From the NCBI GenBank assembly GCA_965222125.1, contig CBDCTC010000004.1:124001-188000 (forward strand): a DNA stretch of 64,000 nucleotides, written 5' to 3'. Source of the stretch: CAZENU01 sp965222125 (GTDB lineage Bacteria; Chloroflexota; Dehalococcoidia; Lucifugimonadales; CAZENU01). Below the pieces are notes generated by a model. It made no database searches and was not told the DNA's origin. It worked only from the letters and a program-made list of their open reading frames with translations. Position 1 is the stretch's first letter, and each line of letters begins with the position of its first letter. The position numbers were made by a program, and so were the translations under genes. Positions 33,959 to 42,687 of this stretch are shown here, in pieces.

Positions 33959-34690
33959 TTGCGCGCGCTGATCGTCTCCGACATACACTCGAATCTGGAG
34001 GCGTTCCAAGCCGTGCTCGGCGACGCCGAGAACAGAGGCGGATTCGACCAGATCTGGTCACTCGGTGACCTCGTCGGCTACGGCCCCGACCCGGGGCCGT
34101 GTGTCGACCTCATCCGCCAGCACGACGGCGTCGCCGTGGCCGGCAACCACGACCTCGCAGCGGTAGGGAAGCTGGGCACCGAGGCGTTCAACGACTACGC
34201 GGCGGCCGCCGTCCACTGGACCGCCGCGCAGCTCGGCGAGGAGCAGAAGAGCTACCTGCGCCAGCTGCCCCTCAAGACCGAGGTAGACAACTTCACTCTG
34301 GCCCACGGCAGTCCGCGAAACCCTGTCTGGGAGTACGTGGTCACGCCGCGGTCGGCGGCGGCCAACTTCCGGTATTTCCGGACCGAGCGGTGCCTCGTCG
34401 GGCACTCGCACATCCCGTTCATCTGCCGACCAAGGGAAGACACCGCTGTGTTCGGCCCGTTTCCGTTGGACGAGGCCGTGGCGCTGGGCCCGGGACGAGT
34501 GATCGTCAACCCCGGAGGGCTGGGACAGCCGCGCGATGGAGACCCGCGGGCGACATACGCGGTCTACGACGCGGACGCCGGTGCCGTCTACCACCACAGG
34601 GTCGAGTACGACATCCCGAAGACCCAGGAAAAGATCGTCGAGCGCGGGCTGCCGATGTTCCTGGCGCTCCGGCTCGCTAGCGGCAGGTAG
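33959..34690 (+). CDS. Calcineurin-like metallophosphoesterase (YfcE/MJ0936-like)
   Basis: The 243-residue protein has the five metal motifs: SDIHSN (DxH), SLGDLVGYG (GD), VAGNHDLA (GNHD), LAHGSP, and CLVGHSHIPF (GHxH), plus a C-terminal VNPGGLGQPRDGDPRATYAVYD. It hydrolyses phosphomono- or diesters with two metal ions. The start is TTG 33959, just after the MITE-like repeat, with AAGGGG upstream. The proposed start begins directly at the first conserved strand (MRALIVSDIHSN). Confidence 0.9.
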   Translation: MRALIVSDIHSNLEAFQAVLGDAENRGGFDQIWSLGDLVGYGPDPGPCVDLIRQHDGVAVAGNHDLAAVGKLGTEAFNDYAAAAVHWTAAQLGEEQKSYLRQLPLKTEVDNFTLAHGSPRNPVWEYVVTPRSAAANFRYFRTERCLVGHSHIPFICRPREDTAVFGPFPLDEAVALGPGRVIVNPGGLGQPRDGDPRATYAVYDADAGAVYHHRVEYDIPKTQEKIVERGLPMFLALRLASGR

Positions 34691-34694
34691 GCCG

Positions 34695-34710
34695 CCCGCC
34701 GCGAGGCGGG
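34695..34710. terminator. Short GC hairpin between convergent genes
   Basis: CCCGCC-GCGA-GGCGGG forms a six-pair stem with a tetraloop five bases past the phosphoesterase stop and 11 bases before the end of the convergent gene. There is no U tract; it may work as a bidirectional end. Confidence 0.4.
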
Positions 34711-34720
34711 TCAGGCGGGC

Positions 34721-35485
34721 CTACTCGTCGTCATGGTAGTAGTCGTCGTCATCCTCAATCGACGCGCCAGGTACCAGGGCATCGCTGCGTCGGCGGCGAG
34801 ACGGCCGCTTCCGCAACGAGCGTATCGCCGCGGCGGTCTTCTCGGCTCGCGCTGCGGGCGGCACGTCCACGATCAGCCCTTCCACGCCGAGGTTCCGCAC
34901 GGTTTCCACGTCGGCCTTTTCGAGACCTTCGGGCGCCTCTACGACGAACGGTTGCCCCGCAAGGCGTCTGACTCTCTGTACCGCGACAAGGTCGCTCAGG
35001 GCCAGCCGTCCCTTCCCGACGCCGGGGCGGAACAGCACCGCGCCGAACGGCAGGTCCGCGACGACGCGCCCGACCTCTTCGTCAACGTCGGCGTCGAGGG
35101 TGACGATCTTTCCCAGATCGTCGTCGTTGAGCACGGCGGCCTCGGTGTCCATAGACTCGAAGACGACGAAGTCGCAGCCCTGCTCAACCAGCGCCTCCAC
35201 CTGCTCGACGGTGTAAGCCGACGGTGAAGGAGTAAGCCTGACGCCCCAAAGCCGGTCCTTCAGCGCCTCGGCGGCGGCGTCGGGCAGAGGGTACTCTGTC
35301 TCGACCAGCAGCGCCGCGGCATCGGCTGCAGCGACTTCCGGGCCATCCGTCAGGTCGCCGGCTAGAACCCGAGCGGCCAACACTATCTGCGGCGCCGCGG
35401 CGGCACGGCCCGTCGCGGCGGCGAATCCCAGCGGGGCGGGCGCCGTCTCTCCGACCCTCTCCAAAAGCTCAATGAATCTGCTCAT
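34721..35485 (-). CDS. Conserved protein of unknown function, TIM-barrel-like
   Basis: The 254-residue protein alternates strands and helices like a TIM barrel: RLWGVRLTPSP, GCDFVVFESMDTEAAVL, GKIVTLDADVDEEVG, PFVVEAPEGLEKADVETVR and VEGLIVDVPP. It has no recognised catalytic motif. It ends in a basic patch (RKRPSRRRR) and an acidic tail (EDDDDYYHDDE). The ATG follows GAGGTCAAG. I do not recognise the family; the segments suggest a barrel with a disordered C-terminus. It stands between a phosphoesterase and an esterase gene without operon partners. Confidence 0.7.
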   Translation of the reverse strand: MSRFIELLERVGETAPAPLGFAAATGRAAAAPQIVLAARVLAGDLTDGPEVAAADAAALLVETEYPLPDAAAEALKDRLWGVRLTPSPSAYTVEQVEALVEQGCDFVVFESMDTEAAVLNDDDLGKIVTLDADVDEEVGRVVADLPFGAVLFRPGVGKGRLALSDLVAVQRVRRLAGQPFVVEAPEGLEKADVETVRNLGVEGLIVDVPPAARAEKTAAAIRSLRKRPSRRRRSDALVPGASIEDDDDYYHDDE

Positions 35486-35611
35486 CTTGACCTCGTGCGT
35501 AGTTTGGCACCGTGTAGGAGCCGGAGCGATTCTAATGAATCGCGGCCTCCGCCATCAACGGGGACGCATCTGCTACCATTCGCGAATCGCCGGGAGGATG
35601 CCGCAGACGGG

Positions 35612-36295
35612 ATGAGACTGAGAGAGCACGAAGACGGCGCACTGCGCTACGTGACAGTCGAGCCGGACGATTATGTGGACGGCGCGTCGTACCCTCTCGT
35701 CGTGCTGCTGCACGGGTACGGGGCTCACATGGGCGACCTCGCGTCCATAGCCCCTGAAATCGATTCGGACGGGTACGTCTACGCCTTCCCCAACGCGCCC
35801 CATCCTCTCGAAACCGGGTTGGGCCCGGTCGGCTTCGCCTGGGCCTTCTTTCCGCCCACCGAAGACGACGACGCGGCCTTCGAGTCCGAGAGCCTGCTCA
35901 CAGACTTCATCGACGACGTGGAGGACCGGCTGCAGGTGCCCGACGGGCGGATTGTGCTGGGCGGCTTTTCGCAGGGAGGCATGATGACGCTTCGCGTCGG
36001 CCTCAGATCGCCGGACCGCTTCCGCGGCCTGGCGGTCCTGAGCGGCAGACTGATGGACGACGACACTTTGGACGACCTGTCGGAGCGTCCCACGCAGTCC
36101 ATCTTCCTCGCCCACGGCGCCGACGACGATATCATCGCGGTGGCGGAGGGCCGCCGAACGCGCGATTCTCTTCGGCAGCGCGGGTACGCGCCCGAATACC
36201 ACGAGTACGCGATGGCGCACGAGATCAGCCCGCACGAGATCTCCGACTTGACCCGGTGGCTGCACGCCGTGCTGCCGCCCGGCGGAAGCCTCTAG
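35612..36295 (+). CDS. Carboxylesterase/phospholipase, alpha/beta hydrolase
   Basis: The 227-residue protein fits the YpfH/phospholipase-carboxylesterase family: VVLLHGYGAHMGDL (oxyanion region), YAFPNAPHP, FAWAFFPP, nucleophile in LGGFSQGGMMTLR (GFSQG), Asp in HGADDDII and His in YAMAHEIS. It hydrolyses short acyl esters. The ATG at 35612 is preferred because the homology begins soon after; GGGAGG lies 14 bases upstream. Its last four bases overlap the end of the convergent gene at 36292. Confidence 0.88.
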   Translation: MRLREHEDGALRYVTVEPDDYVDGASYPLVVLLHGYGAHMGDLASIAPEIDSDGYVYAFPNAPHPLETGLGPVGFAWAFFPPTEDDDAAFESESLLTDFIDDVEDRLQVPDGRIVLGGFSQGGMMTLRVGLRSPDRFRGLAVLSGRLMDDDTLDDLSERPTQSIFLAHGADDDIIAVAEGRRTRDSLRQRGYAPEYHEYAMAHEISPHEISDLTRWLHAVLPPGGSL

Positions 36296-36975
36296 TCGGC
36301 TTCGTCCCGGCCCTCGGATTCGGCCGAAGTCTCCGGTTCTTCCTCGGTCGCGGTCGCCGGCGCCGGGGCGCGCATCCAGTCTTCGATCCAGCGCTTCAGC
36401 CGGTCGAGCGCCGGCGGTGCCACGTAGAAGATCCGGATGTCAGACGGGAACTGGATCCCGTGTTCTTCACGTATGAACAGCACGCCGGCTTCGCCTTCGC
36501 CGATCGCCTCGTCCACCCGCGCCGCGATATGCTCGTAGCGGCGGCTCGTGGCCTCCCGGAAGCCGTCGATGGCCGTCGAGCGGACCACGCTGCTCATCAG
36601 GCCTATGGAGAGACAGCGCTGCCAATCGGCACTCTGCTCCAACGCGTCGAGGTCCTCCGTGGGCTCCAGGCGAGCGTCCGAGTGGCACATCGCCTGAATG
36701 AAGGAGCTGCCCTGGGGGTTGCCCTGCTGCAGCAGGGCAACCCCCTCTTCGCCGCCCACGTGCAGCGCCTCGTGAAAGACGTGCGTGATCTTTCCGAGGG
36801 ACCGCTCCAGGCCCTCTATCTGGTCGCGCACCTCCGACCAGAACCGCTCCAGAAGCTCTCGCCCGCCTTCCGGCGGCTGCGGCGGCATGGGGACGTTCGG
36901 CACTAGAAACAGCTTGCGGCCCTCTTTGAACTGCCCGGCCTCGGGCTTCGGGATCCGGGTTATGGGGGTGGTCAT
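36292..36975 (-). CDS. Conserved protein of unknown function
   Basis: The 227-residue protein begins ITRIPKPEAGQFKEGRKLF and has a long helical middle (ELLERFWSEVRDQIEGLERS, then ITHVFHEALHVGG), SADWQRCLSIGLMSS, and a C-terminal GVLFIREEHGIQFPSDI followed by FYVAPPALDRLKRW. A Glu/Thr/Ala tail follows. From memory, similar proteins occur in Dehalococcoides, but this cannot be checked here. No enzyme motif is recognised; the HEALH is not part of a full zinc site. A perfect 32-bp palindrome lies inside the gene. Confidence 0.75.
   Translation of the reverse strand: MTTPITRIPKPEAGQFKEGRKLFLVPNVPMPPQPPEGGRELLERFWSEVRDQIEGLERSLGKITHVFHEALHVGGEEGVALLQQGNPQGSSFIQAMCHSDARLEPTEDLDALEQSADWQRCLSIGLMSSVVRSTAIDGFREATSRRYEHIAARVDEAIGEGEAGVLFIREEHGIQFPSDIRIFYVAPPALDRLKRWIEDWMRAPAPATATEEEPETSAESEGRDEAD
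36714..36745. repeat. Perfect 32-bp palindrome inside a coding sequence
   Basis: The half GGGGGTTGCCCTGCTG (36714-36729) is followed directly by its reverse complement (36730-36745). It encodes the residues GVALLQQGNP of the gene at 36292-36975 on the minus strand. Confidence 0.85.
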
Positions 36976-37144
36976 CCTTCGTACCGTCTCCTGCGGAGTC
37001 GCTGGCGTGCGGGGGCGTCGAAAACCTCTCCGCCTAGGATATCAGGAAGCCGCCGCGGGCTGCGGGTGCGCCGCCCGAGAACGGCGCGGGTCGAGCGGGG
37101 AGTGATGACTCCCGCGGCAATGGCGCCAAGGGGGCGTCCGCCGG

Positions 37145-39862
37145 CTATCGCCGTCTACGGCGCGGCGCGCCGGGCTTCTCCAGCCGTACCGCGCAGACCT
37201 TGTACTCCGGTATCTTGGAGTTCGGGTCGAAGGCCGAGTTGGTCAGGAAATTGGCGGCATGCTCCTGCAGCTTGACGAAGGGCACGAAAACCTCTCCGGC
37301 GCGCATCTTCTCGGTGTAGGTCGCCCGGCCTTCCAGCTCGCCGCGCCTCGAGAGCACCCGCACCCATTCGCCGTCGGCGACGCCGTAGCGCTCGCCGTCC
37401 TCGGCGCTGATGGAGACCTCCAGCTCGGGAAACCTGGCTAGCAGATTGTCGGCCCGCTGCGTGATCGTCCCGCCGTGCCAGTGGTAGAGGACTCGCCCCG
37501 TGTTGAGGATCAGCGGAAAGCGCTTGCTGGGAAGCTCTGCCGCCTGCGGCCCCTGTTCGAACGGTACGAATCTCGCCCTGGGCCCTCGGGGGAAGTCGCT
37601 CTCGTACAGCAGCCGCGTACCGGGATGGTCCGGCGTGGGGCAGGGCCACTGCAGACCGCCCTCGTCGTCGAGCCGCCCGTAGGAGATCCCGGCCAGACTC
37701 GGCGTGAGCCGCGCCATCTCGTCCCATATCTGCGACGGATGATCGTAGCTGAACTCGCTCTCCACGTCGAGCCCCAGCCGCCCGCTGATGCGCCGGGCCA
37801 GATCGCACACGATTTCCCAGTCGGGGCGGCTCTGGCCCACCGGCTCAATGACTTTGCGGACGCGCTGCACCCTGCGCTCGCTGTTGGTGAAGGTGCCGTC
37901 CTTTTCGGCGAACGTCGTCGCGGGGAGCACGACGTCGGCGACCTGCGCGGTCTCGTGCATGAAGATGTCCTGCACGACGAGGAACTCCAGGTTGTTGAAG
38001 GCCTTCTCGGCATGGTGGAGGTCCGGCTCGCTCAGCAGCGGGTTCTCTCCCGTGATGTACATGGCCTTGATGCGGCCGTCCAGAGCCGCTTCGACCATGT
38101 CGGTCACCACCATGCCGGCCTCCGAGGGGAGGGGATTGTTCCCCCAAGCGTCCCCGAACTTGCGCACCGACTCCGGGCCTATTCGCTGATAGCCGGTGAA
38201 GAAGTCGGGAATGCATCCGGCGTCGCCGCAGCCCTGGACGTTGTTCTGGCCCCTGAGCGGCGAGACGCCGCTGCCCGGCTTGCCGATCTGTCCCGCCGCG
38301 AGCGCGAGGTTGAGGAGCCCGTGCACGTTCGCGGTGCCGTTGGTGTGCTGCGTTATTCCCATGCCCCAGATCAGGCATGATCCGCCAAACGGCGGCCTGG
38401 CGTACATGCGCGCGGCGTCGGCGATATCGGCCGCCGGGACGCCGGTGATCTTCTCGGCGTACTCCAGATCGTACTTTTCGACGACCGCCAGCCACTCCTC
38501 GAACCCCTCGGTCCGCTCCTCGACGAACCGAGTGTCGACCAGGTTCTCGTCCAGGATGACCTTGGCCATCGCGTTCAGCAGGGCCACGTCGGTCCCCGGG
38601 CGCTCTCGGATCCACAGGTCGGCGTAGTCGCACATGCCGATGCGCCGGGGGTTGATCACGATCAGCTTCGCGCCGCGCTCGACGACGGCGCGCCTCATGC
38701 GGGCGGCCGCCACGGGATGGTTCGAGTCGGCGTCCGAGCCTATGATGACGAGGCAGCCCGCCTCCTCGTAGTCGACGTACGAGTTGCTGGTGGCGCCGCT
38801 GCCCAGCGCCGAGAGCATCGCCTCGACCGACGGAGAGTGGCACAGGCGCGTGCAGTGGTCTATGTGGTTGGACTGCATCACGAGGCGGGCGAGCTTCTGC
38901 TGCACGTACCCGTCTTCGTTGGTTGCCTTCGCCGAGCACAGCGTGGCGAAGGCGTCACCCCGGTACTGGATCAGGCGGTCGGCGACGAGGTCCAGCGCCT
39001 CGTCCCACGTCGCGGTCCTGAAGGCGCCGTCCTCCTTGATCAGCGGCTCGGTCAGCCGGTCCTCGTGGTGGACGAACGTGTAGCCGAAGCGGCCCTTGAC
39101 GCACAGCATCCCCATGCTGGAGCGGTTGTCCGGGTCGTCCAGCATCTGGATGATGCGGTCGCGCTCGTCCACCTCGGCCCTGATGCCGCAGCCCACGCCG
39201 CAGTAGGGGCAGGTGGTGGTCACGGTCTTCGTCTTGCTCGCCGCCGGGACCTTCAGCTCTATCGCGCCCGTGGGGCAGACCGACAGACATTGGCCGCAGG
39301 TGGTGCAGATCGACTCGATCAGCGGAGCGTCCATGAAGGTGCCGATGCGGCTGCCCAGACCGGCGCCGAGGAAGTCGATCGCGCCGATGAACTGCGCTCC
39401 GTCCTGGCACCCCTGGGCGCACCGTCCGCAGAGGATGCAGTCCCGCATGGCGATGTCGAAGACGGGGCTGCTGGTATCCGTAGGCTCGCGCTGTCGACCG
39501 TCCCACCGTGCCCGGTCGAGGCCGTGATGTTTGGCGGCAACCGTGAGCTCACGGTAGTCCTTCGAGCCGTTGCCGTTGACCATGGCCATCGTCAACTCGA
39601 TCACGCCTCTTCGCACGCGCTCAACGTCCGGCGCGTCGGTGCGCACGCTCATGCCGGGCGCCGCGGGCATCGTGCATGAGGCCGGGAACCCGCGGGCGCC
39701 CTCCACCTCCACAAGGCAGGTCCGGCACGCCGCGTTGGGCCCCATGTCGGGGTCCTTGCAGAGCTGCGGGACGTACGCGCCGGAGGCGTTCACCGCGTCC
39801 AGCACGGACGAGCCTTCGGGTACCTCTATGTCGTGGCCGTTGACGTGCAGTGTTATAGCCAC
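37145..39862 (-). CDS. fdhA: NAD-linked formate dehydrogenase, catalytic subunit (molybdopterin)
   Basis: The 905-residue protein has, in order, a 2Fe-2S domain (Cys35, 46, 49, 63), an NADH_G-type His/Cys segment near KHHGLDRARW, two 4Fe-4S ferredoxin motifs (CILCGRCAQGC; CTTCGQCLSVCP) and a further 4Fe-4S site CPYCGVGC. The molybdopterin domains follow, with Cys in TRLCHSPSVEAML at the position that is Sec or Cys in FdhF. The C-terminal cap has LILNTGRVLYHWHGGT. It oxidises formate to CO2 and passes electrons to the FdhB/FdhC diaphorase. The GTG start follows AGGAGGTTGCC. It is separated from fdhB by a toxin-antitoxin cluster. Confidence 0.93.
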   Translation of the reverse strand: MAITLHVNGHDIEVPEGSSVLDAVNASGAYVPQLCKDPDMGPNAACRTCLVEVEGARGFPASCTMPAAPGMSVRTDAPDVERVRRGVIELTMAMVNGNGSKDYRELTVAAKHHGLDRARWDGRQREPTDTSSPVFDIAMRDCILCGRCAQGCQDGAQFIGAIDFLGAGLGSRIGTFMDAPLIESICTTCGQCLSVCPTGAIELKVPAASKTKTVTTTCPYCGVGCGIRAEVDERDRIIQMLDDPDNRSSMGMLCVKGRFGYTFVHHEDRLTEPLIKEDGAFRTATWDEALDLVADRLIQYRGDAFATLCSAKATNEDGYVQQKLARLVMQSNHIDHCTRLCHSPSVEAMLSALGSGATSNSYVDYEEAGCLVIIGSDADSNHPVAAARMRRAVVERGAKLIVINPRRIGMCDYADLWIRERPGTDVALLNAMAKVILDENLVDTRFVEERTEGFEEWLAVVEKYDLEYAEKITGVPAADIADAARMYARPPFGGSCLIWGMGITQHTNGTANVHGLLNLALAAGQIGKPGSGVSPLRGQNNVQGCGDAGCIPDFFTGYQRIGPESVRKFGDAWGNNPLPSEAGMVVTDMVEAALDGRIKAMYITGENPLLSEPDLHHAEKAFNNLEFLVVQDIFMHETAQVADVVLPATTFAEKDGTFTNSERRVQRVRKVIEPVGQSRPDWEIVCDLARRISGRLGLDVESEFSYDHPSQIWDEMARLTPSLAGISYGRLDDEGGLQWPCPTPDHPGTRLLYESDFPRGPRARFVPFEQGPQAAELPSKRFPLILNTGRVLYHWHGGTITQRADNLLARFPELEVSISAEDGERYGVADGEWVRVLSRRGELEGRATYTEKMRAGEVFVPFVKLQEHAANFLTNSAFDPNSKIPEYKVCAVRLEKPGAPRRRRR

Positions 39863-39917
39863 GGCAACCTCCTGCGTTTCGTGCGGGGTTATCGCTTCCG
39901 GAGGGAAGTGGCCCAGC

Positions 39918-40236
39918 TCATAGACGGAATTGCCACCTTCGAGGGTTGCGATGTATGTGCATGCAGGCTATTACTACGATTTGCCCCGAGTTTACCTGAT
40001 AGAACAGCGCGTACGGAAATCGCCGCACTAGAACTCTTCGCGTGCCGCGATGCATTACGGGATGGGCGTGCGGGTGATCGACCGTCCAGTCGATCGCGCC
40101 CTGAAGCGAGTCCAAGAATTCGTCCCCAAGTCCTCGGCGTTGCTTCTCGTACCACTCGAACGCCTCCTCGATGTCTCCCCGCGGCTGAGGGTCGGACTAC
40201 AACCGATTCATGCCCGCCTGCCCTTGATCTCGTCAA
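39918..40236 (-). pseudogene. ParE/RelE-family toxin, frameshifted
   Basis: The C-terminal frame (to 39918) reads RRGLGDEFLDSLQGAIDW and then RRVLVRRFPYALFY, the usual ParE end with FPY. The N-terminal VVVRPSAA lies in a different frame. The two join as SAAGDIEEAFEWYE if one G is removed from the GGGG run (minus strand) at 40177-40180. The lesion could be real or a homopolymer sequencing error. Its antitoxin gene lies immediately upstream. Confidence 0.65.
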
Positions 40237-40429
40237 GTACGTCCCCCCACGGGATCCCTACGGGACCCTCGTGCTCCAACTCGTCTATCCTTCGGTCCAG
40301 CTCTTCCCGTTGGCCGTCTGTAAGAGGAATATGGGTCGACGTTCTGGCGAGACTGTTCCAAACACGTTCAATGAGGGAAAGGCGCTCCTCGACCGACAGC
40401 GTCTCTATGTCGCGTTCACTCAGGGTCAT
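40208..40429 (-). CDS. Type II antitoxin of the PF09720 (addiction module) family
   Basis: The 73-residue protein has IETLSVEERLSLIERVWNSL, IPLTDGQREELDRRIDELEH and VGIPWGDVLDEIKGRR, the standard PF09720 pattern of antitoxins paired with ParE-type toxins. The ATG follows GGAGAGACC. Its end overlaps the start region of the toxin gene. It neutralises ParE by direct binding. It sits between fdhB and fdhA. Confidence 0.85.
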   Translation of the reverse strand: MTLSERDIETLSVEERLSLIERVWNSLARTSTHIPLTDGQREELDRRIDELEHEGPVGIPWGDVLDEIKGRRA

Positions 40430-40437
40430 GGTCTCTC

Positions 40438-40596
40438 CTATTCTGCCTGGAGCGCCAAGATCTCTTCCAGCGTTACCCTGAGTGTCTCTCGCAATTCCTC
40501 ATAGGTCACTTCCTGGCAGTTCACGCCCGGGACCTCCTCGATCCAACCTATCCACCAGTCTCCGTCGCGCTTTATCACGGCGGTGTACTCGTTCAT
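40438..40596 (-). CDS. Small HicB-like antitoxin protein
   Basis: This 52-residue protein has an ATG at 40596 after GAGGAGGCGGCT. It reads NEYTAVIKRDGDWWIGWIEE, then VPGVNCQEVTYEELRETL, matching the HicB-like partial RNase H fold ('YtaviekdgdgyvgwieEvPGvnsqGeT'). No HicA gene adjoins; a PF09720 antitoxin follows eight bases later, so the cluster may have two antitoxin genes and one (broken) toxin. Confidence 0.75.
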   Translation of the reverse strand: MNEYTAVIKRDGDWWIGWIEEVPGVNCQEVTYEELRETLRVTLEEILALQAE

Positions 40597-40627
40597 AGCC
40601 GCCTCCTCTGCCATCTGACGCTCCCGG

Positions 40628-42208
40628 CTATTCTACCAGCGCCGTCATCTCGTCGGCGAAGAAGTGCAGAGCGCTGTTTATTGGGCCGCCGGCCGCCTGG
40701 CCGAGACCGCACAGGGACGCGAGGCCAACCACCTCGGCCAGGTAGCGGAGGTCCTCGATCGCCGCCGGGTCGCCGTTGGTCATCAGCCGGTCCAGCGCCT
40801 CCACGATGCGCGGCGTGCCCTCGCGGCATGGGGTGCACTTGCCGCACGACTCGTCCGCGTTGTACGCCGTCAGCCCTCGGACGACCTCCGGGAAGGACGC
40901 GCGGTCGTCCAGCGCGACCACGCCGCCTGCGCCGAGCATGACGCCCGACTCGTGCAGCATGCCGGGAGCGATCGCCGTGTCGAGCATCGACGGCGGCAGG
41001 ACGCCGCTGGAGGGCCCGCCGACGGCGACGCCGGCAAGTGTGCGTCCGGCCTCCATCCCGCCGCCTACCGCGTCGACTATCTCGCGCAGCGAGGTGCCCA
41101 TCGGTACCTCGGCTACCCCCGACCGGCGCACCGACCCGCTGACGCTGACCAGCTTGGTGCCCGTGGCCCGCTCGCTGCCGACCGCCGCGAAGGCCGCGGC
41201 GCCTTCGACCATGATGAACGGGACGTTGGCCAGAGTCTCCGCGTTGTTCACCACGGTGGGATTGGCCCACAGGCCGGCGTCCGTAGGGTAGGGAGGCCTG
41301 AAGCGAGGCTCACGCCGGAGGCCTTCCATCGTGTTGAGCAGAGTCGTCTCCTCGCCGCAGACGTAGCCGCCCGCGCCGCGCAGTATCTCCACCTCCAGGC
41401 TGAAGTCGGCGCCCAGCACGTCGTCCCCGAGCAGACCGGCTTCGCGGGCCTGATCGACCGCCCGCACGACTCTCTGGGCCGAGAGGTCGGCCTCGGCGTT
41501 GATGTAGACGTAGGCGCGCTGTACCGCAGAGGCGTACGCGGCTATCGCCATCCCTTCGATCAACCGATGGGGGACGCCCTCCATAATGTGGCGGTCCTTG
41601 AAGATGCCGGGCTCGCCCTCCTCCGCGTTGACGACGAGATACCGGGTCCTGCCGCCGCGGCGTACGCTGTCCCACTTCGCGCCCGCCGGGAAGTAGGCGC
41701 CGCCGCGGCCCAGCAGCCCGGCGTTCCGGACCTCCTCGGCGACGGCCTCCGGAGACATGGCAAGTGCGGTCGCGAGGCCGCCGTAGCCGCCTCGAAGCAG
41801 GTAGTCGTCGAGGCCGTTGGCGTCCATCTCGCCGCAGCCGTCGAGGACGATGCGCCGCTGGGCGGCGAAGAAACCGGCGGCCCCGGACGGAGGGACCGGC
41901 TCGCCGGCGGCGATACGGGCGGCGGATTCCGGGTCGACCCGACCGAACACCTGAGGCGCGCCGTCCATTCCGTCTGCGTAGACCCTGGGGCCGTCGTGGC
42001 ACGCCCCGTCGCAGCCGGCGACCACGACGTGGCAGTCTTCAGGGGCTGCGGCGCGGACCGCGTCCGCGACCTCGGCGGCGCCTACCGCCTGGGAGCAGTG
42101 ACCCACCTGTACGACTATTCGCCTCTTCCCGGCGCGCTCAGCGTCGTGACGCTCCCTCGCCGCCTGGCGGAGAGACTCGAGCGCGTCCTGTGGGCGTACC
42201 GTGCTCAT
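40628..42208 (-). CDS. fdhB: Formate dehydrogenase diaphorase subunit, NuoF/HoxF-like
   Basis: The 526-residue protein has an N-terminal thioredoxin-like 2Fe-2S domain (IVVQVGHCSQAVG; AGCDGACH), the NuoF FMN/NADH-binding region GLLGRGGAYFPAGAKW and YLVVNAEEGEPGIFKDRHIM, GAGGYVCGEETTLLNTMEG, an SLBB-like part, and the 4Fe-4S motif SCGKCTPCREGT. It takes electrons from FdhA and reduces NAD. The ATG at 42208 overlaps the stop of the NuoE-like gene by four bases (ATGA). The longer frame upstream has no homology. Confidence 0.92.
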   Translation of the reverse strand: MSTVRPQDALESLRQAARERHDAERAGKRRIVVQVGHCSQAVGAAEVADAVRAAAPEDCHVVVAGCDGACHDGPRVYADGMDGAPQVFGRVDPESAARIAAGEPVPPSGAAGFFAAQRRIVLDGCGEMDANGLDDYLLRGGYGGLATALAMSPEAVAEEVRNAGLLGRGGAYFPAGAKWDSVRRGGRTRYLVVNAEEGEPGIFKDRHIMEGVPHRLIEGMAIAAYASAVQRAYVYINAEADLSAQRVVRAVDQAREAGLLGDDVLGADFSLEVEILRGAGGYVCGEETTLLNTMEGLRREPRFRPPYPTDAGLWANPTVVNNAETLANVPFIMVEGAAAFAAVGSERATGTKLVSVSGSVRRSGVAEVPMGTSLREIVDAVGGGMEAGRTLAGVAVGGPSSGVLPPSMLDTAIAPGMLHESGVMLGAGGVVALDDRASFPEVVRGLTAYNADESCGKCTPCREGTPRIVEALDRLMTNGDPAAIEDLRYLAEVVGLASLCGLGQAAGGPINSALHFFADEMTALVE

Positions 42209-42672
42209 TCGCTCTCTGTCGCGGCTATCAGCCGGCGGACCGACTCCTCGGTCGCGCGTCCGATCCAGCGTCCGTCCCACTGGACCGCCGGCGCGACGCC
42301 GCACAGGAACCCGCAGGCGGTCTCCGACACGGTAGTGTCGCCGGCGGGGCGATTCCCGTCGAGCGCCTCGTTGACGGTTTCGAGCAGCTCTCCGGCCCCG
42401 CGAAGCGAACAGCCGAGGCCGGTGCAGACTCTCAGTGTGTGCCGCCCCGGCCGCTCCAGGGTCAGCTCGGAGTAGCTGGTTGCCGCTCCGTACACCTCGC
42501 TTTTCGCCACGCGGAGGTGACGGGCGACCGTCTCCATCGCCCAGTCGGGCAGGTAGCCAAACTCGTGCTGTACGTGGTGAAGCGCCGGCAGCAGGTGCCC
42601 CCGCTCTCTCGTAAATCGTTCGGAGAGGGCGTGTCGGAGGGCCTTGCTCTCGTCATCGCCGCGAGCGTTCAC
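42205..42672 (-). CDS. NuoE-like 2Fe-2S subunit of formate dehydrogenase
   Basis: The 155-residue protein has HALSERFTRERGHLLPALHHVQHEFGYLP-type helices and then the thioredoxin-like 2Fe-2S motif: CTGLGC (Cys-x4-Cys) and, later, CGFLC (Cys-x3-Cys). It is the small diaphorase subunit that works with FdhB. The GTG start follows AGGAGG. It lies 15 bases after aor and overlaps fdhB, so aor-nuoE-nuoF form one unit. Confidence 0.92.
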   Translation of the reverse strand: MNARGDDESKALRHALSERFTRERGHLLPALHHVQHEFGYLPDWAMETVARHLRVAKSEVYGAATSYSELTLERPGRHTLRVCTGLGCSLRGAGELLETVNEALDGNRPAGDTTVSETACGFLCGVAPAVQWDGRWIGRATEESVRRLIAATESE

Positions 42673-42687
42673 ACTCCTCCTCGTTAC

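Noticed and set aside
36292..36975. HEALH as a zinc protease site and the protein as a proteasome activator
   Set aside because: No third ligand or family pattern follows, and the sequence does not resemble Bpa.
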